Origin: Phycomyces blakesleeanus NRRL 1555(-) | Taxonomy: Eukaryota > Mucoromycota > Mucoromycetes > Mucorales > Phycomycetaceae | DNA: 64,000 bases | NCBI RefSeq assembly: GCF_001638985.1 | Contig: NW_017265134.1 | Span: 1,612,001 to 1,676,000 of the forward strand | Direction: 5' to 3' | Shown here: positions 1 through 12,161 of the stretch, one piece after another | Layout of the letters: every line of letters starts with the position of its first letter | How positions within the stretch are numbered: the stretch's first letter is position 1 | Program-made: the position numbers and the translations under genes | The notes under the pieces: generated by a model | What the model was told of the DNA's origin: nothing | What the model saw: the letters and a program-made list of their open reading frames with translations, nothing else | Database searches by the model: none

Positions 1-873
1 CGATCCAACCAAAGCTTAGCTAGCTTAAGATTTGTCTTGACCCACAAACGCTAATAATTCTTGTTAGATTTTTATATACATATATGTACTAAAGCCTCCT
101 CTGATTCATTGCCTACTTCATTCTTTGTCTCTAAAAGGGAATCAAGTGTAGTCTGGTAGAACTTTTCCATAAACGACATATTATCTGCGGTTGATACATA
201 GTCCAGGATATTATTGATACTTTTCTCGCTGTAGTTGCGAGTGACAGCTGATTTGACATAAGTCAATAGTTCATGGTAGTATTTCAGTGTCTATTGCAGC
301 CATATTCCAGTCAATCTCGGTTTATCAAATACACACACATACACAAGGAAAGAGAGAAAGATGTTGTAGGGCTTACTTCTTCGTGTTTTCCCAGTTGAAA
401 AGATATTTTGATCATTTGTTTCAATGCTTTGAATCCCCTTTAAAGTAAGAGACAGATACAAAGTTGTCAACCCAAACATCCTTTTCTTTTCTTTCTTATC
501 GTCTCCTTTGAATATACGACTCGCGGGTCCAACATACCAATCACCCTTTTCTTCTTCTGTGTCTACTACGCTTTGGAACTCAGAGATCGCACCCTCTGGA
601 TCGTCTTCCTTTCGTGCTGTATGAAGTGGGATTGAAGGATGAGTTATTTTAAAAGCTTAATGCTTAGGTTTGTTCAATAAAAACCTTTTGCATTATAGTA
701 CTTGTTTTCCAAGTCTACATCGGGCTCTTCGTCATCGCTTCCATCTTCGTAGTCAAAATCGTAGTCCTATACATTGTAGAAATTAAATTACAGTTAGGTT
801 CATTCAAATAAGAACATTAGATAACTAGACTTGCCTGATCGTCATCTTCGAGCATAAAGTCATCGTCGCTCAT
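1..873 (-). CDS. CSN2: COP9 signalosome subunit 2 (CSN2), 5' part
   Basis: Subunit of the COP9 signalosome, which removes NEDD8 from cullins. The start is the ATG at 871-873. Exons read 873-835, 766-685, 616 to about 545, about 455-405, about 275-105, and 50-1 running off the window. The spliced product opens [13 protein letters not shown], then an acidic stretch, then [18 protein letters not shown], and later [18 protein letters not shown] and [14 protein letters not shown]. All of these match the CSN2 N-terminus (acidic head followed by PCI-associated TPR-like helices). The C-terminal PCI domain lies outside the window. Intron 1 (767-834) has a GC donor (CAG|gcaagt) with an AG acceptor; skipping it restores the conserved acidic junction. 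No neighbour is functionally linked. Identification is firm. The borders of exons 4-5 are approximate. Confidence 0.95.
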
Positions 874-1325
874 TGTAAATAGTGTAAAGTTAAAGGCGAG
901 AGGAGGTAAAAAAAAATGACGTTGTAGTTTCCTGCACTCGTTCCTTTATTTTTTTATATGTGTATAAAATACTTTTTTTGTATTGTCTGTGACGTGAATA
1001 TTTTTTGAGTTACTTTGCTACCATGATAGAATAGAATACAGTGTCAAACAAAGCACAGAAAGTGAATACAGTATATGTATTGGTGTTTAGCAAATAAAGG
1101 TCAAATGAAGCGGTATCTAATTTTAAACAAAACAAAAAAACGATATCCAAAAAGAATAATAATGTATATATGTGTTGAAACAAAGACTATTCTAATAAGA
1201 GTTTTCTACTGCACCAAACAGATGCAGTTTATACAAGAAGAAAAAATACAATTGCATGCATAGGATAATATTCTTTGGATATTGGTCACACAGCAGGAAT
1301 TCAATAGGGGTTTCTTTTTTCGTGT
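874..1325. other. intergenic, CSN2 promoter side
   Basis: AT-rich spacer between the CSN2 start and the 3' end of the small gene at 1326-1559. It should hold the CSN2 promoter and leader. I see no convincing exon or RNA gene in it. Confidence 0.6.
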
Positions 1326-1559
1326 TCAAGGAATTATATTCTGTTTAGTCTGCTCTTGTTGTTTGGCTTCGTATGGAGGTAGATCAGATTTGCGATAGTA
1401 GATTATATCGCAGCACCCAAGCGACTTGCGTTCTCCCTTATAAGGTCTGTACGGCTTAGGTTGCTTAACTTTCTTGCCTGTAAATTGTTCAATCAGTATG
1501 ATATATGAATAATAATTTATCATCTTATTACCACCGGCACCGCAGATAAATATACACAT
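1326..1559 (-). CDS. small cysteine-containing protein, unknown function (59 aa, two exons)
   Basis: I do not recognise this protein. The ATG at 1557-1559 follows a CT-rich leader. Exon 1 (1559-1532, 28 nt) joins exon 2 (1477-1326, 152 nt) across a 54-nt intron with donor GTG|gtaata, a branch-like tactgat and acceptor ttacag. The joined frame gives 59 residues: MCIFICGAGG, then a basic, proline/tyrosine-rich segment (KKVKQPKPYRPYKGERKS), then LGCCDIIYYRKSDLPPYEAK. The four cysteines (two near the N-terminus, one CC pair) could bind metal or be lipidated, but that is inference. The intron length is a multiple of three without stops, so an unspliced 77-aa form is also open. Codon content and a well-formed intron favour a real gene. 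The alternative is a chance ORF. Confidence 0.5.
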   Translation of the reverse strand: MCIFICGAGGNKMINYYSYIILIEQFTGKKVKQPKPYRPYKGERKSLGCCDIIYYRKSDLPPYEAKQQEQTKQNIIP

Positions 1560-2830
1560 TTTAAGGTTGATAAATAGAAAGATAGAGAGATATCAAGGTT
1601 GGTTGGTCGATTGGTCTTTTTTATATCTATTTAATTCTGCGGATATGATTATGTGGACTATATGGCAACATAAGCTTCAAGACAAAGAGATTGACTTTAT
1701 GCAAACATAAAACCATGACAACTTCCGAACCAATGTGTATATTAGAGTATGCCGTCAAAATGGTAGTTGATGATACATTATAACAGTATAAAGTATTGAT
1801 TTCTTTATTGATCTCATCCTGACTACCGGGAGAATATATTTTACAGAAACAGTATCTTGGAGACCAATTGAATGATTCATTCGCCCATAGTTCAACACAA
1901 TGGCCAGATAGCAATATGATCTCATTGGTAGATTGATGTTTAATAATAGATATTATTACACAGTCAATATAGGCGAGAAAAAAGGTTTTGGCTTTGTAGC
2001 TTTGTGGTCAAAAAGTACTAGACACTAAAAATAAGATAAAATAAAATACAGTGTAGAAACAGCGAGCGGGGGGAATTCATCAATGGGCGGACTTATGCAA
2101 AATAAAATACAATAAGCCTACCAAAGGTAGACCAGGCTCCAAATCCGTAGATTGGTTCCTTAAAAAGAATATCATCGTGTAGAAAGTTGTTTAATTTGTT
2201 ACAAAATCCAATAATCACTTGGGTTTAAACCCTGTAATAGGTTCAAATAAATTCAATTATTTAGATAGGTAAATATCTAAATATATGCACATATTTGATT
2301 TTAAGATATTTTGTTGCTGCTACTAGTAAGAGTAATACAGCAACAACAATTTTACTTCTAGGCAATAAGATTCAATCAACTCAATTACAACATATTCCAC
2401 ATTTTAACCCAAAAAAAGGCCACGTCACACATAAGGTTTTTGGTTAAGAGGTGTCTTTAGCAATCTAAGCTTGCCTTGGTCAACCCAGCTATTCCATCTT
2501 CAATATCTTTTTTATATACATACACATACATACACACACATATATAAATATATATAATATAGTAAGTATATACATATATATTTCGCTTTATATTTTTATA
2601 TTTATTTTTATTTTGTAAATTTCATCAACAGAAAGAATTCGAGTTGCAGCTTTCGGTAAGCACGACTTCCATCCCCAAATTCCAAAATAAAATAAAAAAT
2701 AAAATACAATACAATACAATACAATACAATACAATAAAAGCCATCAAACCTACCTTTCTTCTCTTGCCCCTGCCCCTACCTTTTTTTTTGGTTTTTGTAC
2801 AAATATTCTTAACAAAGGCATTGGATTGGA
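1560..2830. other. intergenic with pentanucleotide microsatellite
   Basis: AT-rich spacer between the small minus-strand gene and KOG1. It contains CA/TA runs (about 2510-2580) and an (ACAAT)n tract at about 2705-2736, followed by a pyrimidine-rich stretch ending near the KOG1 start. A 95-codon minus ORF at 1627-1914 shows no family resemblance. I take the region as promoter and spacer. Confidence 0.5.
2705..2736. repeat. (ACAAT)n microsatellite
   Basis: About six copies of a pentanucleotide lie roughly 95 bp before the KOG1 start codon, probably in its promoter or leader. Confidence 0.8.
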
Positions 2831-5800
2831 ATGCAAGTCATGCCAACTGCTATACAGCTCCCGAATCACCATGAGCTTAACAATAATGAGGACGCACGAA
2901 GTACGAGCAGCACACTCGTGAGCAGAGAAGCCAACCCAAGAAACGACATCGATGCTGGCCCAGACGCTACAGGAGAACAACAGGAATCTCTGGAGTTTGT
3001 TTCACCTGTTCGCCACGGCTTCGATCAGGAGATATACGAAGAAGACCTTATGCGCTTCTTATATTTTTCAGAGAAACGTCATGATACCAATGCCACTCCC
3101 GCATCAAGTACAGCAGCTACAACTACAACTACTACACAAAGTGCACTTCTTGACTGGGTAAAATGAAGAAAATCAAAGGCGTGGGTAGACCTTAGAAGCT
3201 GACAAATACTGTGGATTTATTTTAGCGTCTGAGAGAGAGGATCAAGACTGTCTCAGGCAAGACCAATCAATTTACGATGCTGAACAATCACCTCAACAAC
3301 AGAGAGAAATAAAAGAAAAGATAAGACTAAACCTCCATAAATAGGTCTATTGGTGGTGTGCTTAAATATAGGAACGGATCCTCCGGACGTAGTCAAGACA
3401 AACCCTTGCGCAAAGTTTGAGTGTTGGATTGACCCAACTCTACTCGTCCCACTAAAGTCACTCGAGGCAATCGGAAAGAACCTACATACCCAATACGAGA
3501 ATATCAACGGTCGAACTCGGTTCAAGCTGTCGCTGGACCCATCTGTAGAGGAAACTAAGAAAGTATGCTGCCAAATGCGGCGAAATGCAAAAGAAGAGCG
3601 CATTCTCTTCCATTACAACGGCCATGGAGTACCAAAACCAACAGCCAGTGGTGAAATCTGGGTATTTAACCGCAATTATACCCAGTACATTCCCGTGTCA
3701 TTGTTGGATCTTCAACTGTGGCTGGGGTCACCAGTAATCTATGTCTGGGATTGTTCATCCGCAGGCAATATCATCAACGCTTTTAATCGCTTTGCCGAAC
3801 AGCGTGATACAGAAGCCATGCGTCTGGCCGAACACAACCAAGGCAGTCTTCCTCTTTCTGCCTGGAGAGATTGTATTCAGCTTGCAGCCTGTGGTCCCAC
3901 AGAAACCTTACCAATGAACCCAGACCTTCCAGCTGACGTCTTTACAGCATGTTTAACAACACCAATCGAAATGTCCTTACGCTGGGTAGTTATGCGTAAC
4001 CCTCTTCTAACCTCAAATATTACAATGGATATGGTACTACGGTTACCCGGAAGAGCAACCGAGAGACGCACACCGCTTGGTGAACTTAATTGGATTTTCA
4101 CAGCAGTTACGGATACAATTGCGTGGTGCGTACTCCAAGACAACCCAGAACTATTCAAAAGGCTATTCAGACAGGATCTTACGGTCGCATCTATGTTCAG
4201 AAACTTTCTATTGGCAGAGCGTATTATGCGCTCATATCAGTGCACACCCATGTCCACACCAGGACTACCAGAAACCCATGACCACCCAATGTGGCAATCG
4301 TGGGATCTTGCAGTTGACATGTGTCTCTTCCAACTCCCTGCTCTTCTTGCAGAAGAGGCTGGAGGACCAGCATATACATACAACTCTAGCACCTTTTTTG
4401 CCGAACAGCTCACTGCGTTTGAAGTCTGGCTATCTGAAGGGGCCGTTAACCCAAAGATCCCAGAGCAATTACCTATTGTACTCCAAGTCTTGCTCAGTCA
4501 AGTACATCGTCTACGTGCCCTTATTCTTCTTAGTCGATTTCTCGATCTTGGTCCTTGGGCCGTTAATGCCGCTCTGTCGGTTGGTATATTTCCTTATGTG
4601 CTCAAACTACTCCAGAGTCCGGCCGCTGAATTGAAGCCAGTTCTGGTGTTTATCTGGGCTCGCATTCTTGCAGTGGATCGTTCATGCCAAAATGACCTCT
4701 TGAAAGACCATGGATATGCTTACTTCATTAACATCTTGACCCCTAATAACGCAATGCTGAGTATTCCCCATGTATCTGAGCATCGAGCAATGAGTGCATT
4801 TATTTTATCTGTATTTTGTACGAATTTCAAAATGGGACAACAGGCATGTCTTCGCAGCAATGTTATCGCAGCATGTTTGGCCCACGTGCGAGATCCAGAC
4901 TCACTTCTGAGACAATGGATTTGCCTGTGCTTGGCACAGGTTTGGATGAACAACAGCGAAGCCAAGGCAGCGGCAGTAGCTGAAAACAGCCACGAAAAGC
5001 TGTGTGCCTTGTTGTCAGACAGTGTACCTGAAGTACGTGCTTCGGCCATGTATGCACTCGGTACCTTCCTTGGCGATCCGAATAAGACGGAGCAAATTGT
5101 AAACATTGAACACAACATTGCCATATCTGCCCTTTCTGCTATGTCTGATGGCTCACCGATCGTTCGCAAAGAATTTGTCGTTGCACTTTCTCATATTGTT
5201 CACCAAGCAGGACCCGCCAAGTTCTTGGCAGCAGCTACCCAAACTATCGAAGAAGATCAAAACCAACGAGGCCTTCATCTTGATGAACGAGCCAAGGTAC
5301 GCACGAGACCTGGAGACTGGCGCCCTAACGGATCGGAAAATCACTTTGGCACCACAAGCTATGACTCAGTCTATGCCGTGATGTGGAAAGCACTTCTCAA
5401 CCTTTCGGTTGATCCACACCCAAGTGTTTCCAAAGCAGCCTCTATTGTTGTTGACCATATTAATGCTACTCTGCTAAAAACCACTCCTTTGGGTGAGTAT
5501 GCTTCCTTGGTTGTGCGAGAAAGTATAGAACGTAGTGCAGAACATGGTTCTCTTGATCGCTCTCAATCATTCCATCATGACGAAAAATCATCCAGTATAT
5601 CTCCCCATCGTAGACCTGTCAAGCTTACACGCTCAGTGTCTTTTGCATCCACCTTACGTACAATATACAACTTTGGTAATTTGAGTACGGGTGGTCTTCA
5701 CGACAATAATCCATCCGGTTCACGCGATACCCTGAGAGGCAGTAGTCCGCTTGCTCAACATGCCAGTACTTTGCTCGGTGCCAATTCTAAAGCTCAGGGA

Positions 5801-7704
5801 TCTGTTCGTCAAACTGGCTCAGATAAAAAAGCTACAGAAATAGAGCATGGCCTGCCTTTATCCTCAACTTTCTATGATTGGAGCTGTGAATATTTTACAG
5901 AACCACAAATGCGTGTAAGTAATTATAGTCTAGCTATATGATGGTGAAGAAGTTTGTACAAAATAAGATTCATATTTAATAATACGGGGTGCTCCAAATA
6001 GGCTGCTGAATCAGACGAGCCTGGAAGTGTTGTGTATAATCAACGTAAATGGCGTAGATCTCGGAACGAAATGATTCTGGCAGAGTCGAATGCAACCAAG
6101 GGCAGGGCTGGTATGATTTAAAGCTTTATGAGGGCTTAAAATGGTATCGTTAAACTCAACAAGGAACATGATTTTAATTTATTTCAGGGACTAGCCGTTG
6201 GGAAGAGCAGATTATATCTGTATATAATGAGACTGAGGCAAAACTACTCTTGTTCCATCAATATGAGTCACATCTGGTAGCAGCAGATGCCTACAACTGC
6301 ATGGTGTAAGCAAAAAGTCTCGAGACTGCAGTGATAGTCAACCTTTTTTTTTTGAGAGAGAGAGAGAAAAACTTATAATACCATTGTATTATTTTATTAG
6401 TGTGTGGGACTGGAAAACAGGTACTCCGTTGAGTGTCATCGACAATCATAACCCATTGAGCAGCCGTATTACCGACATAAAGTTCATTAATGAAGACGAT
6501 GTGGCTCTTTTGCTGACTGGATCAGGTGCGTAACAAATGGGTTTAGTTGGATCCAGAACCTTGTCGGAAATCATTTCGTTAATTATTTAATTTAACTGTG
6601 CATACCTTTAGATGATGGTGTAGTTCGCCTCTATAAAAACTATGATGGCAGTGATCAGGAAGACGCTGTTTTAGTTAGCTCATGGCGTGCTCTAAAGGAT
6701 ATGGAAAGAAGCAGCCTAAGACAGAGTGGGCTTGTGTGCGAGTGGCACCAAAGTAGAGGCATACTTTTTACAGGTGGTGATGCGCGTGTTATTAAAGTAT
6801 GGGATGCTAATCAGGAAATGCCAATCATGGTAAGTGCAATATATAAAAAATTCAAAGTTCAAATATAATATAATATCATTATCAAAATTTGGTCGTATAT
6901 CCACAGCATATAATATTAATATACTTTTATTACAATAGGATATTCCTACACAATCCACTGCATGCGTTACATGCATTACAAGTGATCAAGTTAATGGCAA
7001 TATAATTATTGCTGGTTTTGGTGATGGTCTGATGGGTGTATATGATCGTCGTTTGAAGGGAAATGAGTCGTAAGTCAATAATGACAATGATAATGATAAT
7101 GATAATGATAAAGCTTGAGGATGAACTGAGTGCTGATTATTGTTTATGTCCATACAGTATGGTTCAACGATGGGATGAGCATAAGGCATGGATAGCAGAT
7201 GTTCACCTTCAGCGAGATGGCAATCGTGAATTAGTATCTGGTGGTCTGGGAGGAGATATCAAAATCTGGGATATTCGCCAGACTCATTCTTTGAGAACTA
7301 TCGATGCCCATTCCAATGTGGATATGAATGCCTTGGCTGTACATGATCACAGCCAAGTAATTGCCAGGTATTAAAAAAAGGGGGGAAACATGAGTAACTA
7401 GTTGAATGAATGAAGGGTTCTGGATATTCACAAATTTATTATGAATAGCGCTGGTGACGATCAGATCATTAAGCTATGGAATATGGATGGCACACAACTT
7501 TCTTCTTTACGTTCGTCTTCTGGCTTCCTTGGCCAAAGATGTGTCACACGCTCACTTGCGTTCCATCCTAATCTTATGGTTCTGGCTACAGGCGGCGATG
7601 ATGGTTATATTACGGTAAGATAAAAATCTATATATATATTTCCAAAATATACTGTAGGTTTCGTGTGCTAACTTAAATTATGTTATTAGCTCTATGGTGC
7701 ATAA
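2831..7704 (+). CDS. KOG1: Raptor/KOG1, TORC1 scaffold (1339 aa, 11 exons)
   Basis: Regulatory scaffold of TOR complex 1, recruiting substrates to TOR kinase in nutrient signalling. Exons: 2831-3157, 3226-3256, 3345-5914, 6002-6110, 6188-6305, 6401-6525, 6612-6829, 6939-7069, 7158-7367, 7449-7614, 7690-7704. They keep frame to TAA and give 1339 aa, close to animal Raptor. The RNC domain (about residues 85-300) has a caspase-like fold; the paired motifs HYNGHGVPKP (His213) and VWDCSSAG (Cys256) are present. A helical HEAT-type middle follows, then a low-complexity Ser-rich linker, then WD40 repeats from about residue 1030 (IKVWDA, IKIWDI, IKLWNM). Intron 2 (3257-3344) uses a GC donor. The last coding exon adds only LYGA. 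The ATG at 2831 is the first in frame after a pyrimidine-rich leader. Identification is very secure. Confidence 0.97.
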
Positions 7705-9287
7705 GAGAGAGAGAGGGGGGGTAATATATATATATATATATGTAAAGACCCTACCGAAAAAAAAAGAAGTGTATTTCAATATTCCTTTTTATTTTTATGA
7801 GAGCTACACAACGCCACCTACCTATATTTCCTTTACTCTGGTTTATTTCTTTACTTTATATGTTTTACTTGCATTTTATTTTACACTTATATATCTTTAC
7901 TTTTTCTCTTTTGTGGTATCAAACAATCCGGCGTTCATATATACATTTAATGATATAAAATATATATATATATAAGCAAATTTGATACACTCAAATCTGA
8001 ATGATCCCAGGTTTCCGGTTTCTTAAAGGCATATAAAAGGAATATTGAATAAACCAGGTATAGTACGAAAGAAGATAAGATAAACTACCAACGTATCCGA
8101 ACCATTATGTTCTCTTCTGTTCAATATCCAAAGACCTTTAAAAGAAATATAGATTTTATATTAAAAAAAAACAATATTGCTTGTAATTACTATTGATTTG
8201 CATATTAATTTCATTTTTTGATAAAGAATGAAATACATGGGAATCAAGTTATAATATATAGGTATATAGAACCACGCTTCTAAAGTACTCATTAATGACC
8301 CTACAATTCTCTTCAGTGCTAAATATATGCCTATTGTAGTATTTAATTTGCAGCATATTTCTGCTTATAATACTATTGAGAAACTTTAGGATGATCCAAT
8401 TTAAGCTTTATGTATAAAATCTGCACAAGAACAAACTTAATCGTTCTATTCTCGACACATTAGTTTTCCAAGGAATTTGGTAAAGAAGAAATCGGCTTTT
8501 TTAAGGTGACCAAGGAGATCTTACATAGCACCTTTTATTAAGCAGGCAAAGAGGAGACCAACGTATAAGCACACATAATCGTGTTATTAATAGCTGCTTT
8601 TGTAGACTCCCTTTTAAGACCCCTTGGTTTGATACACTATATGCAAATCAATTCTTCTTTATCCCAAGGAACTCGCAAAACTTAGCTTCTTGGCGCATTT
8701 TGTTTATATGGCTATTCACTTTTAATTTTTCAGCAAGTTCTATTGCTGGCGTATATTTATTTGCATATTTTACAAATTATTATATATGATGAATATATTT
8801 TAAGACTTATGCTTTAGGGTTATGTTTTTAGCAAATCATTACCTACCCATACACACTTACACCATAGGTGCATGTTGTCGTGCTCTGAGCATCTTCTATT
8901 AAGGGTCTTATTTTGCCACGCGAGCTGTCAATAGTATTCAGGGGATTGTGTGCATTCAAAGAACCCTACGCACACGCACACATTGATCCCTTGGCTTGAT
9001 AGTATAAGGAAACTCTTCGCTAAATTAAGACATATGAAAATCATAATTCTGTAGAGCCAAATTTATATAGTATGCACAATATAGGAGATGAAGTATATAT
9101 ATATATATATATATATACATATACATGCATATATATACGTGTGTGTGTCATGAGATTAATCCCAAAATTTCTTTTTAAAAAAATGAACACCCTTTGATTA
9201 CACCTTTTTAGATTATATTGATAGCAGAATAAGTTCCTTTTTGGCTGTGAATTATAATAAATATATTAGAAATTATCAAGCGAATAT
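7705..9287. other. intergenic, convergent 3' ends
   Basis: AT-rich DNA between the converging KOG1 and F-box genes. It holds (TA)n runs near 7727-7740 and 9093-9116 and no supported coding exon. A 93-codon ORF at 7694-7975 is low-complexity and lies in the presumed KOG1 3' UTR. Confidence 0.6.
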
Positions 9288-11324
9288 TCAATTACAAGTA
9301 ACAAATTTGCTTTCAAAAATCGATTTTCCAGAATAGTTAGCGACATATCCACAACGCAGGGTAACATAACCTCGAGGAGGGTGATCTGCCCAATAACAAT
9401 TTTCTTCGGGCTCATCTTTACTGTACTTATTTCCCTTGTGATCACATGGACGCTTGTTGATACGTTCAAACATTCTAAAGTAGTCTTGAATAAGTCTGGC
9501 CTGCGATCTGTTCAGTTTTTGTGCAATAAAGCATCCTTCTCTACGTTTCTTGTCCTTAAAGTAAAGAAACCACAGCTGCTCTATCGTTGGAGCCTTTGGT
9601 ACCTGCAAAAGGCTATTAGATGGACTGGTCTTGTTATGCATAGATTCGATTTGCTCAATCGTGATGAGGTGGATCATCCTATCTTTGTACTCGTATTCAG
9701 CGAGACCTAAATCCCTTTCGGAATAAAATCGTACGTTTCCTAGTCTCAAGACTTTGAAACGCGTGTATCGCATGTCAAGACAGATGTTTCCTGTTTCTTG
9801 AGAGATAGGTCCAAATATCCGAACATTACAAAAAACCATGTGGGTCAAATTCTCGCAGCGGACAGAAAGATAGTTGAATAGCGATGTTCTGGCCTTGACC
9901 CCGTAAAGCTCCAATCTCTCCAAGTTATGTGGATCCAGTCTGTAGGCCGCATCTTCGCATATAGTGAGCTCATTGACGGACAAGAACAGTCTTTTCAATG
10001 AATAACAATGATTTAGCAGAACGTCCAACGCCATATCTTCTGTGTAAAGCCGGATATTTAACTCAGTCAAATATAGATAGTAATGGATCAACATGGGGTG
10101 TGCCGTCATATTGGGTTGCTGCATCATTGGATTTGGATCTACTTGATAGTACAAGGTTTCGATATTAAGAGAAAACGCTTCAACATAATCGATCACAGTT
10201 GTCTCGGGGTTGTGCATGTCCATGAGTATAGAGCAGCATTTGTGATTCAGGTATTTGAGTGATACGCCAAATTTCCGAATCAATTTCCAAAAGAGATCAT
10301 GCTCTCCTTTTGACATTAGGTTCTTGTTCATCTCTAGTTTCTTTAGACTTGGGAAGAAATATGGAAGAGTTGAAAACATCTTGGTCACATCTTCTAATGT
10401 ATAGTCTGAGATTTCATCATCGGAAATATTTTCGTCTTCTATGTCGTCTTCTGATGTATCTTGGTCTCCATCGTCATCGCTGTATATCATGTCATTATCA
10501 TCATCAGACATATCTTCGTCATTTGATAATCTGGAAGTCGACATAGAATCCTCTTCGTAATCATCCATTTGCCTTCTTGTAAGTAGTCCCAGTGTGTGTA
10601 TATTGGGATATTTGAGATTTGAATAATACACCCAACCAAAGCTTGAATATTTTAATGAGAGGTTCACTTTGGTTATTGTCTCTGCTGGTACTATATTGGT
10701 CATTTGCTTTATTTGATGTATTGGTATATCAATAAGCGGGATTTTTGTCTGAAGAGTCTGTAATCGAGGTAAACATCCATGAAGGAAATCCATAGTTCTC
10801 CATGTAAATCTGTATTGTGAGGTCTGTCCACTGTCGATGATATGTAGTGATGTAAGCTGTGGTAGAAATGAAAGGATTTCGAACGTCTTATCCATCTTGC
10901 GACCATGGTTTAATTTCGATATTTCGATTTCTAGATGTGTCAATGATCTCCATGCCCTCCAGTTAGTAAAATTGCCTGACACACGCCAGTGAAGTGTTTT
11001 TTGTTGAATTGAAAGATGCTTTATTCTTTGGAAATACTCTTGGGCTGTCTGAAGCTGGGAACCACATATATACGAGTCCATATATAGAATCAAGGATCTA
11101 ACCCGATGGCCATTCTTCTTATATAGCTTCGAAAGGTCTGTTATTCTATCTAGAACTGAATTTCCGTCGTCTTTGTTGTCAGTAATCTTAACGGTATCCC
11201 AGAGTGAATCCTGGAAGGGTATCTGCCAGGCCTTGCAAATAACTGTGCATTGTAGCTTGGTTTCTTGAGAAGAAAAGGCCGCAATATTAGCCAGGATTTC
11301 GAATGGTAATTCTGATACCAACAT
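9288..11324 (-). CDS. F-box protein with LRR-like repeats (678 aa, intronless)
   Basis: Likely a substrate adaptor of an SCF ubiquitin ligase. The N-terminus, SELPFEILANIAAFSSQETK followed by CKAWQIPFQDSLWDTV, fits the F-box consensus (LP-E-L--I, then C-W) that binds Skp1. The rest contains spaced leucine-rich segments (LTSLHIID, LKKLEMNKN, LKRLFLSVNELT, LERLELYGV, FKVLRLGNV), suggesting a divergent LRR array. An acidic Asp/Glu-rich loop sits near residues 260-295. One open frame from ATG to stop has no intron, unlike almost every neighbour. Such F-box/LRR families are numerous in Mucoromycota. The substrate cannot be inferred. The function class is secure; the specific orthologue is unknown. 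Confidence 0.85.
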   Translation of the reverse strand: MLVSELPFEILANIAAFSSQETKLQCTVICKAWQIPFQDSLWDTVKITDNKDDGNSVLDRITDLSKLYKKNGHRVRSLILYMDSYICGSQLQTAQEYFQRIKHLSIQQKTLHWRVSGNFTNWRAWRSLTHLEIEISKLNHGRKMDKTFEILSFLPQLTSLHIIDSGQTSQYRFTWRTMDFLHGCLPRLQTLQTKIPLIDIPIHQIKQMTNIVPAETITKVNLSLKYSSFGWVYYSNLKYPNIHTLGLLTRRQMDDYEEDSMSTSRLSNDEDMSDDDNDMIYSDDDGDQDTSEDDIEDENISDDEISDYTLEDVTKMFSTLPYFFPSLKKLEMNKNLMSKGEHDLFWKLIRKFGVSLKYLNHKCCSILMDMHNPETTVIDYVEAFSLNIETLYYQVDPNPMMQQPNMTAHPMLIHYYLYLTELNIRLYTEDMALDVLLNHCYSLKRLFLSVNELTICEDAAYRLDPHNLERLELYGVKARTSLFNYLSVRCENLTHMVFCNVRIFGPISQETGNICLDMRYTRFKVLRLGNVRFYSERDLGLAEYEYKDRMIHLITIEQIESMHNKTSPSNSLLQVPKAPTIEQLWFLYFKDKKRREGCFIAQKLNRSQARLIQDYFRMFERINKRPCDHKGNKYSKDEPEENCYWADHPPRGYVTLRCGYVANYSGKSIFESKFVTCN

Positions 11325-12161
11325 AATGGAGAAGAAGAGAACTTTGGTTACGGTATCTTGCGATGGTTAGGCTATGTATTTTATGTTCATTTTATTAACA
11401 CCTCCCTGAATGCCCCTTGTATTTATATATTTATATATCTTGTTATTAGTACACATGCCCAACCGAATTTACTTATACAATCATCAATTCTATTGTGCTT
11501 GCACATGCATATATAGACATATATATATATTTCAATAATAACTCTTTATTACCTCGAATTAAATTTACCAAACTTGTATGTACACTTGTAGAATATAATT
11601 GGTAGCATATTGTAATAAAAAAAATAGATACATAAAACTATATTTGAAATCTATAATTATAGTCTTCTCCTTGTTGTATTGATCCCCTTTTGTACAAGAT
11701 TAGGTAAAGAAAAATCCTATTAAGGACTATATATTCATATTAATTATAACTATTAATTATTCTTATACCAAAAAGAAATGCATCCTTGGAACTATTCTCA
11801 ATTATACGTAATAAATATACTGTTAATAAAGCCCAAAGTTTCTTTATTCAGCTTAGGGAAAAAATCATTAACTGTGATTTTTTAAACCTAGTAAGGGCTT
11901 ATATACATCTAGTAATTTTTATCCTAATTATCGATACTCTTAGTACCAAGCTTAGACCTAATTAACACACTTGCTTTAAAAAAATGATGTCTTATATAAA
12001 AGAAATTCAAGACATTTGAAACATCGGATCACTTGTCAATTTTGTTCCGGCGTGACTCTTCAAAACCGTCTATTGCCTTTTCAAGCTTTCAATCCAGCAA
12101 AACTTCGCCCTCTTCTTCTTTTTATTTGTTTTATTTATTCTTTTATTTTAAAAACCTTGCT
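11325..12161. other. intergenic, divergent promoters of F-box gene and RTF2
   Basis: AT-rich spacer between two divergently transcribed genes, with a pyrimidine-rich stretch just before the RTF2 ATG (about 12095-12160). No coding or RNA feature is visible. Confidence 0.6.

Noticed and set aside
7694..7975. 93-codon ORF after KOG1
   Set aside because: TA-repeat and aromatic-rich translation in the presumed 3' UTR; KOG1 ends at 7704 in another frame.
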